A DNA stretch of 64,000 nucleotides from Mycobacteroides immunogenum (GTDB lineage: Bacteria > Actinomycetota > Actinomycetes > Mycobacteriales > Mycobacteriaceae): the NCBI RefSeq assembly GCF_001605725.1, contig NZ_CP011530.1, forward strand, positions 3,224,001 to 3,288,000. The letters are read 5' to 3'. This document shows positions 47,280-56,380 of this stretch, one piece after another. A model generated the notes under the pieces. The model did no database searches and had not been told where the DNA came from. It saw only the letters and a program-made list of their open reading frames with translations. The translations under genes and the position numbers were made by a program. Within the stretch, counting starts at the first letter, position 1, and every line of letters begins with the position of its first letter.

Positions 47280-48605
47280 TCAGATCCGGTCTCTGGGAGC
47301 GGAGCCAAAAACATCGGGCACCCCGTCGTGATCGGCATCGAGGGTCTCTTTGGCCTCGATGCGCTGATACGCCCGGTTGCGCAGCCGGAGCACCACCGAA
47401 GCCACCGCGGCCGACGTCAACGAACCGGTGAGCACACCTACCTTGACGTGAGACGCGGTGTCCGCGCCCAGACCGGATGTCGCCGACCCCGCGGCTCCAA
47501 ACGCCAGCTCACCGATGAGCAGCGACACCGTGAAGCCGATCCCGGCCAGCAGCGCGACACCGGCGATGTCCAGCCAGCTCAGGTCGTCATCGAGGCTGGC
47601 CCGGGTGAACCGCGCCAGTAGATAGGTGGTGAGGAACACCCCGACCGGTTTGCCCACCAGCAGGCCCAGGACCACACCGAGTGCCACCGGATCGAGTAAT
47701 GCCTGCCCCAGCCCCGCGAACCCGCCGAGCGTGACGCCTGCGGCGAAGAACGCGAACACCGGCACCGCGACCCCCGCCGACAACGGTCGCAGCCGATGCT
47801 CGAATTGCTCGGCCATCCCGTGCACGTCGGTGCGCCCATCGCGCCGCAAGACCGGCACCATGAAGCCCAGCAGCACTCCCGCCACCGTGGCGTGCACGCC
47901 CGAGGCATGTACCAAGGCCCAGGCCGCCACCGCCAGTGGCACCAGCAACCACCATTCGCGGCGCCGGCGCTGCACTGCCAGCGCGAACAGTCCCAGTGGG
48001 ATGAGTGCCAGTCCCAACGGGCCCCAATGCAGCTGATCGGTGTAGAACACCGCGATCACGATGACGGCCAGCAGATCGTCTACCACCGCCAGAGTGAGCA
48101 GGAAGGTGCGCAGCGCCGAGGGCAGATGGGTAGAAATCACCGCGAGCACAGCGAGCGCGAAGGCGATATCGGTGGCGGTGGGAATCGCCCACCCCCGCAT
48201 CGCCTCCCCGCCGCCGGAGGCGTTGACCGCCAGATAGATGGCGGCGGGCACCAGCATGCCGCCGACGGCCGCGACGATCGGCAGCGCGGCGCGGCCGGGA
48301 TCACGGAGATCTCCGGCGACGAATTCGCGTTTGAGTTCCACACCGACGACGAAGAAGAAGATCGCGAGTAGTCCGTCGGTGGCCCAGCCCGCCAGTGTCA
48401 GATTCAGATGTAACCGCTCCGGGCCGACGGTGATGGCCCCCAGCCGGTAGTACCAGGAGCTCCACGGCGAGTTCGCCCACAGCAGCGCGGTCAGCGCGGC
48501 CAGCACCAGCAAGACACCGCCAACGGTCTCTTTGCGCAGAATTTCAGCGACGCGCGACGACTCCGCCCACGATCCACGGGTGAAGACGCGCTGGCTCAAT
48601 CGCAT
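47280..48605 (-). CDS. nhaA: Na+/H+ antiporter NhaA
   Basis: Exports sodium in exchange for protons, with 12 spans in 441 residues. Markers: [28 protein letters not shown], and the ion-binding pair of aspartates in [32 protein letters not shown] is the usual late signature. The C-terminal tail adds DADHDGVPD, a calcium-loop-like motif not normal for NhaA. No counterpart lies here in M. tuberculosis, so it is a lineage-specific insertion after dxs. Confidence 0.94.
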   Translation of the reverse strand: MRLSQRVFTRGSWAESSRVAEILRKETVGGVLLVLAALTALLWANSPWSSWYYRLGAITVGPERLHLNLTLAGWATDGLLAIFFFVVGVELKREFVAGDLRDPGRAALPIVAAVGGMLVPAAIYLAVNASGGGEAMRGWAIPTATDIAFALAVLAVISTHLPSALRTFLLTLAVVDDLLAVIVIAVFYTDQLHWGPLGLALIPLGLFALAVQRRRREWWLLVPLAVAAWALVHASGVHATVAGVLLGFMVPVLRRDGRTDVHGMAEQFEHRLRPLSAGVAVPVFAFFAAGVTLGGFAGLGQALLDPVALGVVLGLLVGKPVGVFLTTYLLARFTRASLDDDLSWLDIAGVALLAGIGFTVSLLIGELAFGAAGSATSGLGADTASHVKVGVLTGSLTSAAVASVVLRLRNRAYQRIEAKETLDADHDGVPDVFGSAPRDRI

Positions 48606-48673
48606 GAGTCGGTGTCCGTTCTTTCAGGCAGCGTTCAGTACCGCCGACCAGACTTCCCGGCACACCTGGTGCT

Positions 48674-48691
48674 TACTTTATAAGATCTTTA
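48674..48691 (-). promoter_or_regulatory. Possible promoter of nhaA
   Basis: A/T-rich patch in the trmA-like/nhaA gap. On the minus strand it reads TAAAGATCTTATAAAG with a good -10-like TATAAA, about 70 bases before ATG 48605. The core AAGATCTT is palindromic. Confidence 0.35.
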
Positions 48692-48704
48692 CGCCGGTCG
48701 CTGT

Positions 48705-49871
48705 CTATCGGGTGAGCAGCGCGAAGCTTTCGACATGATGGGTCAGCGGGAACGCGTCGAACACCCGTAACTCGCGCACGCGGTATCCACGCTCCAGATA
48801 AAGACCAACATCACGCGCGAATGCCGCTGCCTCACAGCCGATATGGATGACCCTGGGCACATTCGCCTCGGCGATCTTCCCGATGACCTCGCGCCCGGCG
48901 CCGGCCCGGGGCGGGTCCAGCACCGCGACATCGGCCGCACCCAGATCACCCACGGCGTGCCGGACGGATCCGCAGATCATGGTGACCTGACGCAGATCCC
49001 CCAGCGCGCTCTTGGCACTACGGAACGCCGGACGCGAGGTATCCACGCTCACAACACGTCCCGCGCGCCCCACCGACTCCCCCAATGCGGCGGCGAAAAC
49101 GCCCACACCGCCGTACAAGTCCCACGCACTCATACCCGGCTCCAGCTCGGCCCATTCGGTAACCAGCTGACTGTAGGTGTTGGCCGCGTCGCGGTGCGCC
49201 TGCCAGAAGGCCGTGACCGGCACCAGCCAGTGCCGATCTCCCACCTTCTGGACGGCGACATCCTCACCCTCGACGATCGTGCGCCCACGCAACACATGCC
49301 GTCGGCCCTGATCGTCCAGCACGGCGTGCAGCGGTCCCTCAGCGCCCAGCGCGGGTTCGTCCAACCCGTCGAGTAGTCCCGGAACCACTTGCGCACAGCG
49401 CAGATCGGTCACCAACTCGTCGCTGTGATACCGGTGAAAGCCAGGCTGGCCCAGAGCATTCACATCGAGGCGCACCCGGGTGCGCCACCCGGTGGGATCG
49501 CCGGTACCCACGGGTTCGGCCACACCCTGCCAGTCGTGCTTGCCCAGCCGCGCCAGCTGCTGGCTCACCACATCGCCCTTGAGCTCGCGCAGATACGCAG
49601 GATCGGCGAAAGACAAGTCGCAACAGCCAGATTCAGTGCTGCCGTGCGCTATCGGGCATAACGGTTCGATGCGGTGAGGTGAGGGGTCCAGGATCTCGAT
49701 CGCCACACCGTGCCAGAAACTGGCTTGGCGGTCGTCGGTGATCTGGACACGCGCCCGCTCGCCGGGCAGCGCGTCCCTGACGAAGATGACCCGCCCGTCT
49801 TGCCGGGCCACCACGCTGCCGCCGTTGGCCGGGCCGCCGGTCTGAACTTCCAGAATGTCGCCGATGGTCAT
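48705..49871 (-). CDS. TrmA/RlmD-family RNA 5-methyluridine methyltransferase (Rv2689c-like)
   Basis: A 388-residue RNA methyltransferase. An N-terminal TRAM domain (GDILEVQTGGPANGGSVVAR with GERARVQI) binds RNA. The SAM core shows MSAWDLYGGVGVFAAAL, VAVLDPPRAGAGREV, and IGCEAAAFARDVGLY with the catalytic Cys. TGCCDL near residue 83 may hold part of an iron-sulfur site. The start codon abuts the stop of the upstream permease gene (TAG-ATG), so both are coupled. Target base is not predictable. Confidence 0.9.
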   Translation of the reverse strand: MTIGDILEVQTGGPANGGSVVARQDGRVIFVRDALPGERARVQITDDRQASFWHGVAIEILDPSPHRIEPLCPIAHGSTESGCCDLSFADPAYLRELKGDVVSQQLARLGKHDWQGVAEPVGTGDPTGWRTRVRLDVNALGQPGFHRYHSDELVTDLRCAQVVPGLLDGLDEPALGAEGPLHAVLDDQGRRHVLRGRTIVEGEDVAVQKVGDRHWLVPVTAFWQAHRDAANTYSQLVTEWAELEPGMSAWDLYGGVGVFAAALGESVGRAGRVVSVDTSRPAFRSAKSALGDLRQVTMICGSVRHAVGDLGAADVAVLDPPRAGAGREVIGKIAEANVPRVIHIGCEAAAFARDVGLYLERGYRVRELRVFDAFPLTHHVESFALLTR

Positions 49872-51866
49872 CTACGAATCGAAACCGCGCCGTGAGTCGC
49901 CCGGTGCCGACTGCCTGTACAGCTCGCGCCGACGCTCGGATGAATCAAGTTGCCACGGAACGGATGTCACCATGACATTGGGAACGAACAGCAGACGCCC
50001 CTTGAGCCGCAGCGCGCTCTGGTTGTGCAATACCTGCTCCCACCAGTGGCCCACCACATACTCGGGGATGAATATGCAGACGACGGTGCGCGGCGCTTCC
50101 TTACTGATTCGCTTCACATAATCGAGGATGGGCCTGGTGATTTCGCGGTACGGAGAGGCGATCACCTTCAGCGGCGTGCTGATATCGCTTGCCTCCCACT
50201 CCCGTACCAGTTCGCGGGTGTCCCTGTCGTCCACGCTGACGGTGACCGCCTCCACGACGTCGGGGCGGGTCGCGCGAGCGTATGCGAGGGCCCGCAGCGT
50301 GGGCTGGTGCACCTTGGACACCAGCACCACCGCGTGCGTCCGGCTGGGCAGCACGACCTCACCCTCGTGGTTGTCCAACTCGCGGGCCACCGTGTCGTAG
50401 TGCTTGTGGATCATCTTCATCAGGACAAAAAGCAGAGTCATGGCCAGGATGGCGATCCATGCTCCGGCAAGGAATTTGGTGACCAGGACGACCAGCAGCA
50501 CCGTGCCGGTCATGATGAAGCCGACGGTGTTGATCACCCGCGAGCGGATCATCTTGCGGCGCACCGCCGGGTCGGTCTCCGTCTTGAGTAGGCGGGTCCA
50601 GTGCCGCACCATGCCGATCTGGCTCAGCGTGAAGGACACGAAGACGCCAACGATGTACAGCTGAATCAGAGCCGTCACCTCGGCCTTGAACGCCACCACG
50701 AACAGGATCGCGACGGCGGACAGGAAGATGATGCCGTTGGAGAACGCGAGCCGGTCGCCGCGGGTGTGCAGCTGCCGCGGCAAGTAGCGGTCCTGCGCCA
50801 GAATCGATCCGAGTACCGGGAAACCGTTGAAGGCAGTGTTCGCGGCCAGTACCAGGATCAGGGCGGTGACCACGGTGATGAAGAGGAATCCGATCCGGAA
50901 GTCCCCGAACACCGCCTCGGCCAGCTGCGCGACGAGGGTCTTCTGGTGATAATCGGCGGGCGCACCCGCCAACTGCGTGGCGGGATCCTCGGCGATCTTC
51001 GCGCCGGTGCGTTCGGCCAGCAGGATGATGCCCATGAAGAGGGTGATCGCGATGCCACCCAAGAGCAGCAGCGTGGTGGCCGCGTTGCGTGACTTGGGTT
51101 TCCGGAAGGCGGGCACACCGTTGCTGATCGCCTCGACACCGGTCAGCGCCGCGCACCCCGACGAGAACGCGCGTGCGACAAGGAACACCAGCGCGAAGCC
51201 CAGGATGCCGCTGCCCTCGCCGTGCATCTCGAACGACGCCGATTCGGCCTTCAGCGGGGTGCCGAGCACATAGATCTGGAACAGCCCCCAACCCAGCATG
51301 ACGTACATGCCGATCATGAAGGCGTAGGTGGGGATCGCAAACGCGGCGCCCGACTCGCGCACACCGCGCAGGTTCATCGACATCAGGATCACGATGGCGA
51401 CGACCGCGAAGGTGACCTTGTGCTGGGCGACGAGCGGAACGGCCGAGCCGATATTCGACATCGCCGAGGACATGGAAACGGCAACGGTCAATACGTAATC
51501 CACCAGCAGGGCGCTGCCGACGGTCAGCCCGGCGGTGTGTCCGAGATTGGTGGTGACCACCTCATAGTCGCCACCACCCGAGGGGTAGGCGTGCACGTTC
51601 TGCCGATAACTCGCCACCACCACCATCATCACGGCGGCCACCGCGAGTCCGATCCACGGCGTCATCGCGTAGGCGGACATGCCCGCGACAGAAAGCACCA
51701 AGAAGATTTCCTCGGGCGCGTACGCCACCGAGGACAGCGCATCCGAGGCAAAAACCGGTAGCGCGATGCGCTTAGGCAGCAGGGTATGGCCAAGGCTGTC
51801 ACTGCGGAACGGTCGGCCGATTACCAGGCGCCGAGCCGCCGTCGACAGCTTGGAAAGCGTAGACAC
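49872..51866 (-). CDS. APC-superfamily permease (Rv2690c-like), possible K+ transporter
   Basis: A 664-residue membrane protein with about 12 spans starting VFASDALSSVAYAPEEIFLVL and YPSGGGDYEVVTTNLG, then a ~180-residue cytoplasmic C-terminal part (THAVVLVSKVHQPTLRAL onward). Related to the APC/KUP-like group. It is divergent from ceoB/ceoC, whose products are regulatory NAD-binding subunits, so the three may form a potassium uptake system. GTG 51866 with a TAGTGT box upstream is the likely start. Confidence 0.85.
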   Translation of the reverse strand: MSTLSKLSTAARRLVIGRPFRSDSLGHTLLPKRIALPVFASDALSSVAYAPEEIFLVLSVAGMSAYAMTPWIGLAVAAVMMVVVASYRQNVHAYPSGGGDYEVVTTNLGHTAGLTVGSALLVDYVLTVAVSMSSAMSNIGSAVPLVAQHKVTFAVVAIVILMSMNLRGVRESGAAFAIPTYAFMIGMYVMLGWGLFQIYVLGTPLKAESASFEMHGEGSGILGFALVFLVARAFSSGCAALTGVEAISNGVPAFRKPKSRNAATTLLLLGGIAITLFMGIILLAERTGAKIAEDPATQLAGAPADYHQKTLVAQLAEAVFGDFRIGFLFITVVTALILVLAANTAFNGFPVLGSILAQDRYLPRQLHTRGDRLAFSNGIIFLSAVAILFVVAFKAEVTALIQLYIVGVFVSFTLSQIGMVRHWTRLLKTETDPAVRRKMIRSRVINTVGFIMTGTVLLVVLVTKFLAGAWIAILAMTLLFVLMKMIHKHYDTVARELDNHEGEVVLPSRTHAVVLVSKVHQPTLRALAYARATRPDVVEAVTVSVDDRDTRELVREWEASDISTPLKVIASPYREITRPILDYVKRISKEAPRTVVCIFIPEYVVGHWWEQVLHNQSALRLKGRLLFVPNVMVTSVPWQLDSSERRRELYRQSAPGDSRRGFDS

Positions 51867-51874
51867 GAACGCCA

Positions 51875-51880
51875 ACACTA
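51875..51880 (-). promoter_or_regulatory. Candidate -10 box (TAGTGT) for the APC permease
   Basis: Minus-strand TAGTGT eight bases before GTG 51866, consistent with leaderless transcription. Confidence 0.45.
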
Positions 51881-51986
51881 GGCCACGCGAGCAATCGCGG
51901 TACGGTCTCACTTGACATCGCTGTGTCGGGTGCCGTGACGCGGTGTCTAACTATTGCGACGAAGCCGTATTCAGAAAGGTCTACCG

Positions 51987-52676
51987 GTGCGAGTAGTGGT
52001 GATGGGCTGCGGGCGTGTGGGCGCCGCGCTGGCCGGCGGCCTGGCCAGAATCGGCCATGAGGTGGCGATCATCGATAAGGAAGCCGCGGCCTTCAATCGG
52101 CTCGGCTCCGAATTCACCGGCGAACGCATTGTCGGCATGGGTTTTGACCGCGACGTCCTGTTGCGGGCCGGGATCGAACGGGCGCAGGCCTTCGCCGCGG
52201 TGTCCTCCGGCGACAACTCGAACATCATCTCTGCCCGGGCGGCTCGCGAGACCTTCGGCGTCGAGCGCGTGGTGGCCCGCATCTACGACGCCAAGCGTGC
52301 CGCGGTCTACGAGCGGCTCGGCATCCCGACGGTGGCGACCGTGCCCTGGACCACCGATCGTCTGCTGCATGCCCTCACCCGTGAGAGCGATACCACCAAA
52401 TGGCGCGATCCGTCGGGTTCCGTCGTCGTCACCGAACTCGCGTTGCACGAGGACTGGATTGGCAAGCGGGTCACCGCGCTCGAGGCCGCCACGGGTGCGC
52501 GGGCGGCCTTCATCATCCGGTTCGGCACCGGTGTGCTGCCGGACGCCAAGACGGTGATCCAGGACAGCGACGAGGTCTACGTCTCCGCGGTGTCGGGGCG
52601 CGCCGCCGAGGCGATGGCCATCGCGGCACAACCACCCGGCGAGGATGCTGACGACGACCACGGAGGTGCCCGATGA
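51987..52676 (+). CDS. ceoB: Trk-type K+ regulatory subunit CeoB
   Basis: A 229-residue cytoplasmic RCK protein. The NAD-binding VVVMGCGRVGAALAGGLARIGHEVAIIDKE opens the TrkA-N domain; the C-terminal TrkA-C half holds LHEDWIGKRVTAL. It gates a potassium transporter in response to nucleotides. AAAGG precedes GTG 51987. Four-base overlap with ceoC and divergence from an APC permease match Rv2690c-Rv2692. Confidence 0.93.
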   Translation: MRVVVMGCGRVGAALAGGLARIGHEVAIIDKEAAAFNRLGSEFTGERIVGMGFDRDVLLRAGIERAQAFAAVSSGDNSNIISARAARETFGVERVVARIYDAKRAAVYERLGIPTVATVPWTTDRLLHALTRESDTTKWRDPSGSVVVTELALHEDWIGKRVTALEAATGARAAFIIRFGTGVLPDAKTVIQDSDEVYVSAVSGRAAEAMAIAAQPPGEDADDDHGGAR

Positions 52677-53332
52677 AGGTCGCCATCGGAGGCGCCGGCG
52701 CCGTCGGGCGCTCGATCGCACGCGAGCTCATCGAGAGCCGTCACGACGTCACGCTGCTGGAACGCAACCCCGACCACATCGATCCGGAGGCTGTGCCCGA
52801 GGCGCAGTGGCGACTCGGCGATGCCTGTGAGATCAGTCTGCTGGAAGCCGAAGAGCTGCACACCTTCGATGTGGTGATCGCCGCGACCGGCGACGATAAG
52901 TCCAATCTGGTGCTGAGCCTGCTGGCCAAAACGGAGTTCGCGGTGCCCAGGGTGGTGGCCCGTGTGAACGATCCCCGCAACGAGTGGCTGTTCGACGATG
53001 CCTGGGGTGTTGACGTCGCGGTGTCCACCCCGCGCATGTTGGCCTCCCTCGTCGAAGAGGCAGTCGCGGTCGGTGATGTGGTGCGGCTCATGGAGTTCCG
53101 CAAGGGGCAGGCCAATCTGGTGGAGATCACGCTGCCCGACGACACCCCCTGGGGCGGTAAGCCGGTGCGCAAGCTGGAGCTCCCCCGTGACGCGGTGCTG
53201 GTGGCGATTCTGCGCGGATCGCGTGTCATCGCCGCGCAGCCCGATGAGCCTCTTGAGGGTGGCGACGAGCTGATTCTGGTGGCTACCGCCGATATTGAGG
53301 ACGAGCTGCACCAGGCGGTGCTTCCGGAGTAG
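52673..53332 (+). CDS. ceoC: Trk-type K+ regulatory subunit CeoC
   Basis: A 219-residue RCK protein paralogous to CeoB: MKVAIGGAGAVGRSIARELIESRHDVTLLERN for NAD binding, VVIAATGDDKSNLVLSLLAKTEF, and a TrkA-C domain with GGKPVRKLELPRDAVLVAIL. Two tandem subunits probably assemble as a hetero-oligomeric ring under the transporter. Its ATG overlaps the ceoB stop. Confidence 0.93.
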   Translation: MKVAIGGAGAVGRSIARELIESRHDVTLLERNPDHIDPEAVPEAQWRLGDACEISLLEAEELHTFDVVIAATGDDKSNLVLSLLAKTEFAVPRVVARVNDPRNEWLFDDAWGVDVAVSTPRMLASLVEEAVAVGDVVRLMEFRKGQANLVEITLPDDTPWGGKPVRKLELPRDAVLVAILRGSRVIAAQPDEPLEGGDELILVATADIEDELHQAVLPE

Positions 53333-53340
53333 GTCCCGCC

Positions 53341-54087
53341 CTATTCGGCGGGCTCCGCCTCCGGGGCCTGGCCCTCGGTCACCGGGTCGGTGTGACGGCG
53401 CACGTACCGGATCACCAGCAAGGTGACCAGGGCGCCGACGGCTGTCAGGGGCCAGCCCATGGCGATTTTGGCGCCGCCGAGCCAGGCCGTGTTTCCCGCG
53501 AGGTACAACCACTCTTGCACCACGAATCGGACGGCGAACAGCACGATCCAGGACACGGTCGCGATATCGAAGGCCGTCACAATGCGCCGGTTACCGCGCC
53601 AGGACATGTCGCCCCCCGTGGCCCAGCTATAGGCGTAGCCGACGATCGGGCGGCGGATGATGACCGACACCAGAAACACGGTGCCCCAGAAGAAATTGGC
53701 CCAAATGCCAATGAGGAAGTAGCCCTTGGCTTCTCCGAGCAGATAGGCGATCAGCGCACTGATGCCGACGCTGATGAACCCGGATACCGCCGGCTGTACG
53801 GATTCGCGCCTTATCAGTCGCCAGATCAGCACCAGGGTGGCGGCGACCAGCGCGGAGACGATCGCCGGGATGAGCGACGAAACGCTCACCGCGACAACGA
53901 AAACAATCACCGGGATGGACGAGTAGACGATGCCCTGCCATCCCCCGGCCTGGTGCCACATCTCGTGCAGCGGTGAGCTGCCTGGTTCCTCGGGTTTGGT
54001 TCCGGGCACGCTGATCTTCAGGTGCGGGCCCTCGTGCGCTTCTACTGCACCCGAGCCGTCGGACTCGTGTGATGAGGTTTCGGGCAC
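53341..54087 (-). CDS. DUF3159 membrane protein (Rv2693c-like)
   Basis: A 248-residue membrane protein with five or six spans in the order VIVFVVAVSVSSLIPAIV, ISALIAYLLGEAKGYFLIGIWANFFWG, SWIVLFAVRFVVQEWLYL and WPLTAVGALVTLLVI. The family is actinobacterial and uncharacterised. The first 45 residues are polar and cytoplasmic. It directly follows the OB-fold gene with no gap, so the two are coupled. Confidence 0.88.
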   Translation of the reverse strand: MPETSSHESDGSGAVEAHEGPHLKISVPGTKPEEPGSSPLHEMWHQAGGWQGIVYSSIPVIVFVVAVSVSSLIPAIVSALVAATLVLIWRLIRRESVQPAVSGFISVGISALIAYLLGEAKGYFLIGIWANFFWGTVFLVSVIIRRPIVGYAYSWATGGDMSWRGNRRIVTAFDIATVSWIVLFAVRFVVQEWLYLAGNTAWLGGAKIAMGWPLTAVGALVTLLVIRYVRRHTDPVTEGQAPEAEPAE

Positions 54088-54459
54088 TTAGCGCTGAATC
54101 TCGTAGTACGGGTTGTGAATCACCTTGCCGCCGTTCTCGAGCTTGCCGAGCCGGCCGCGCACCAGCAGCGTGCGCCCCGACTCGATTCCCGGGATACGCC
54201 GTTGCCCCAGCCAGACCAGCATCACGGTGTCGGTGCCGTCGAACAGCTCCGCCTTGACGCCGGCCACGCAACCCTTGGAGTTGGTTTCGACCGTGCGCAG
54301 CGTCCCGCACATGGTGACCTCTTGGCCACGCTGACAGTCGATGACGCGCTGAGCACCGGTGGCGGCGGCGTCGTCACCGATTTTCTCGGCGTCTACTTGC
54401 TCCAGGTCCTCTGTCAGTCGACGGGTTAGTCGACGCAGATAACCGCCGGTGGTAGCCAC
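54088..54459 (-). CDS. OB-fold nucleic-acid-binding-like protein (Rv2694c-like)
   Basis: A 123-residue protein. The second half, VTMCGTLRTVETNSKGCVAGVKAELFDGTDTVMLVWLGQRRIPGIESGRTLLVRGRLG, is a compact OB fold of the kind found in single-strand-binding and helicase accessory proteins. A role in nucleic acid binding is likely but untested. First gene of a pair with DUF3159. Confidence 0.85.
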   Translation of the reverse strand: MATTGGYLRRLTRRLTEDLEQVDAEKIGDDAAATGAQRVIDCQRGQEVTMCGTLRTVETNSKGCVAGVKAELFDGTDTVMLVWLGQRRIPGIESGRTLLVRGRLGKLENGGKVIHNPYYEIQR

Positions 54460-54582
54460 TTCCAGTCCTGGCCTCTCAACATGCGCAATCGCTTGATCTG
54501 TGCATCCGCCACGGTAGACCTTTGCGCCCCGCGATGCCAGGCGACCCCCTGGGTGTTCCGCATACCGGGCAAGATCAGGTGC

Positions 54583-55320
54583 GTGACGTCCATCAATGCT
54601 CTTCGCGCACGCGGCTCATCTCCACCACTTGATGGCCACACGGCTGTTCTCATGCCCGGCACGGGTTCGGATGACGACTTCATCCACCGCGCCTTCGGTC
54701 CGGCGCTCGCGGCGGCGGGTGCCACCCTGATCGCGGTGCGCCCCGAACCCGATGATCTGGTCAACGGTTATCGGCGCGCACTCGACCGGGCCGCACACGC
54801 CGGACCGATCGTGGTGGGTGGAGTGTCCATCGGCACCGCCGTGGCCCTGACCTGGGCGTTGCAGAACCCGGGGGCGACCGTGGCGGTGCTGGCGACAATG
54901 CCCGCCTGGACCGGGGCCCCCGAAAATTCGCCGGCATCGGTGTCCGCACGGGTCACCGCCGAATCGTTGCGCGCTGACGGTCTGGACGCGGTGACCGCCG
55001 CGATGCAGGCCAGCAGTCCAGAGTGGCTCGCTGCCGAGCTCACCCGATCATGGGCCGTGCAATGGCCAGGTCTGCCCAACGCCATGGAGGAGGTGTCCGC
55101 GTTCGTGAACCCCTCGGCGGACGATATCCGGGGGCTGACCGTGCCGTTGGCGGTGGCAGCAGCCACCGATGACCCGATCCACCCGCTCGAGGTGGGCCGC
55201 GACTGGGCGTCGTGGGCACCGCGGGCGGCGCTGCGCACCTTCACCCTGGATCAGCTGGGTGCCGACCCGTCCTGCCTGGGATGGGCGTGTGTCGCCGCGC
55301 TGGGTGATATCGCCGGGTGA
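54583..55320 (+). CDS. Alpha/beta hydrolase-like protein (Rv2695-like)
   Basis: A 245-residue protein: TAVLMPGTGSDDDFIHRAFGPAL, the nucleophile elbow GGVSIGTAVALTW (G-x-S-x-G present), LAVAAATDDPIHPLEVGRDW with the acid and perhaps a His. No signal peptide. GTG 54583 is chosen because upstream codons overlap the divergent OB-fold gene region. Substrate unknown. Confidence 0.8.
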   Translation: MTSINALRARGSSPPLDGHTAVLMPGTGSDDDFIHRAFGPALAAAGATLIAVRPEPDDLVNGYRRALDRAAHAGPIVVGGVSIGTAVALTWALQNPGATVAVLATMPAWTGAPENSPASVSARVTAESLRADGLDAVTAAMQASSPEWLAAELTRSWAVQWPGLPNAMEEVSAFVNPSADDIRGLTVPLAVAAATDDPIHPLEVGRDWASWAPRAALRTFTLDQLGADPSCLGWACVAALGDIAG

Positions 55321-55342
55321 ATATCACCGGGTGATATCTAGG

Positions 55343-56221
55343 TCACAATCCGCGGGCCGCGGGGTCTGCGGTGGCCTCGATCGTGAGTACCAGACCGTCG
55401 CGCACCGTCAGAGTGACCACCGCGAAGAGCCGGCGTTGCGCGAAGGCGAGCAGGACCGGCTGCCCGAACGGCCCGCCCACCAGGGTGGCGCCGTTCCCTA
55501 GGTACACCAACAGGTTGGTGGCCACATCGGTGCGTCCCCGGTTCACCTGCGGCGGCGGTGCCGGATCTCCGATGATGGTGCCCACTCCCCACACGCTGGG
55601 ATCCAACACCGCCATCAGGCCGCTGAGGTCGCCGTTGGCGCATGCGGTGACGAACTTTTCGATGAGCTGCCGGTGTTCGGCACCGGTGACATCGACGGTC
55701 CGGGACGCGGACTGCTGAAATCGCGTGCGCGCCCGCCGGGCGAGCTGCCTACAGGTGCCTACCGGGCGGCCCACCGTCGACGCGATCTCATCGAACGGAA
55801 CCCCGAACACGTCGTGCAGGACGAACGCCACCCGCTCCCCGGGGCTCAGCGAGCGCAGCACCTCCCACAGTGCGCCGCGCACCTCATCGTCCAGGGTGAC
55901 CCGATCGGCAGGATCCGCGCTCACCGAAATATGCAGCGGTTCAGCGGATTCCACCGTGGAAGCAGCATCGACATGCTCGCGGCGCATCCGCGCCGAACGC
56001 AGCTGATCCAGACACAGCCGCCCCGTCACCACCGACAACCAGGCACGCGGCTCGTCGATCTCTGTCTCATCGGCGCGAGCCAGCCGCACGAACGCCTCCT
56101 GGGCCGCGTCCTCCGCGTCGCCGATGTCCCCCAACATTTGGTAGGCCAGGTTCACCAGGTAGGGGTAGTGGTCGCGCCAGACGGCAGCGACCAGAGCGTC
56201 GTGGGTCGGCGAAGAACTCAT
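55343..56221 (-). CDS. ECF sigma factor with C-terminal SnoaL-like domain (ECF41-like)
   Basis: A 292-residue alternative sigma factor. Region 2 is YLVNLAYQMLGDIGDAEDAAQEAFVRLAR and DEPRAWLSVVTGRLCLDQLRS. Region 4 is LSPGERVAFVLHDVFGVPFDEIASTVGRPVGTCRQLARRAR. The remaining ~110 residues form a SnoaL-like domain, as in ECF41/SigJ-type factors that carry their own control domain. No anti-sigma gene is adjacent. A motif shared by its own promoter and the divergent epimerase promoter suggests autoregulation and target. Absent from this spot in M. tuberculosis. Confidence 0.9.
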   Translation of the reverse strand: MSSSPTHDALVAAVWRDHYPYLVNLAYQMLGDIGDAEDAAQEAFVRLARADETEIDEPRAWLSVVTGRLCLDQLRSARMRREHVDAASTVESAEPLHISVSADPADRVTLDDEVRGALWEVLRSLSPGERVAFVLHDVFGVPFDEIASTVGRPVGTCRQLARRARTRFQQSASRTVDVTGAEHRQLIEKFVTACANGDLSGLMAVLDPSVWGVGTIIGDPAPPPQVNRGRTDVATNLLVYLGNGATLVGGPFGQPVLLAFAQRRLFAVVTLTVRDGLVLTIEATADPAARGL

Positions 56222-56226
56222 GTCAC

Positions 56227-56255
56227 TACGACGATTCCGGACGCCGGAAAGTTAC
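56227..56255 (-). promoter_or_regulatory. ECF-type promoter of the sigma gene
   Basis: Minus-strand GTAACTTTC, 13 bases, CGTCGTA. GTAAC to CGTC spacing is 17, the usual ECF geometry. ATG 56221 begins five bases after the motif, giving a very short or absent leader. The same motif and spacing occur on the other strand at 56277. Confidence 0.8.
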
Positions 56256-56276
56256 CGATCCCACCGCACGACGCGC

Positions 56277-56305
56277 GTAACTTTCGCCGCCCGCGCCCCG
56301 TCGTA
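56277..56305 (+). promoter_or_regulatory. ECF-type promoter of the NmrA-like gene
   Basis: GTAACTTTC, 13 bases, CGTCGTA, identical in both boxes and spacing to the divergent sigma-gene promoter. The epimerase ATG is 76 bases downstream. Confidence 0.8.
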
Positions 56306-56380
56306 TTCATGTGGACCGTCTTCATGTGGTCCAACGCCCAGCGGAAACCATCCCGACCCTCCCGAATTGGAGTACCTGAC

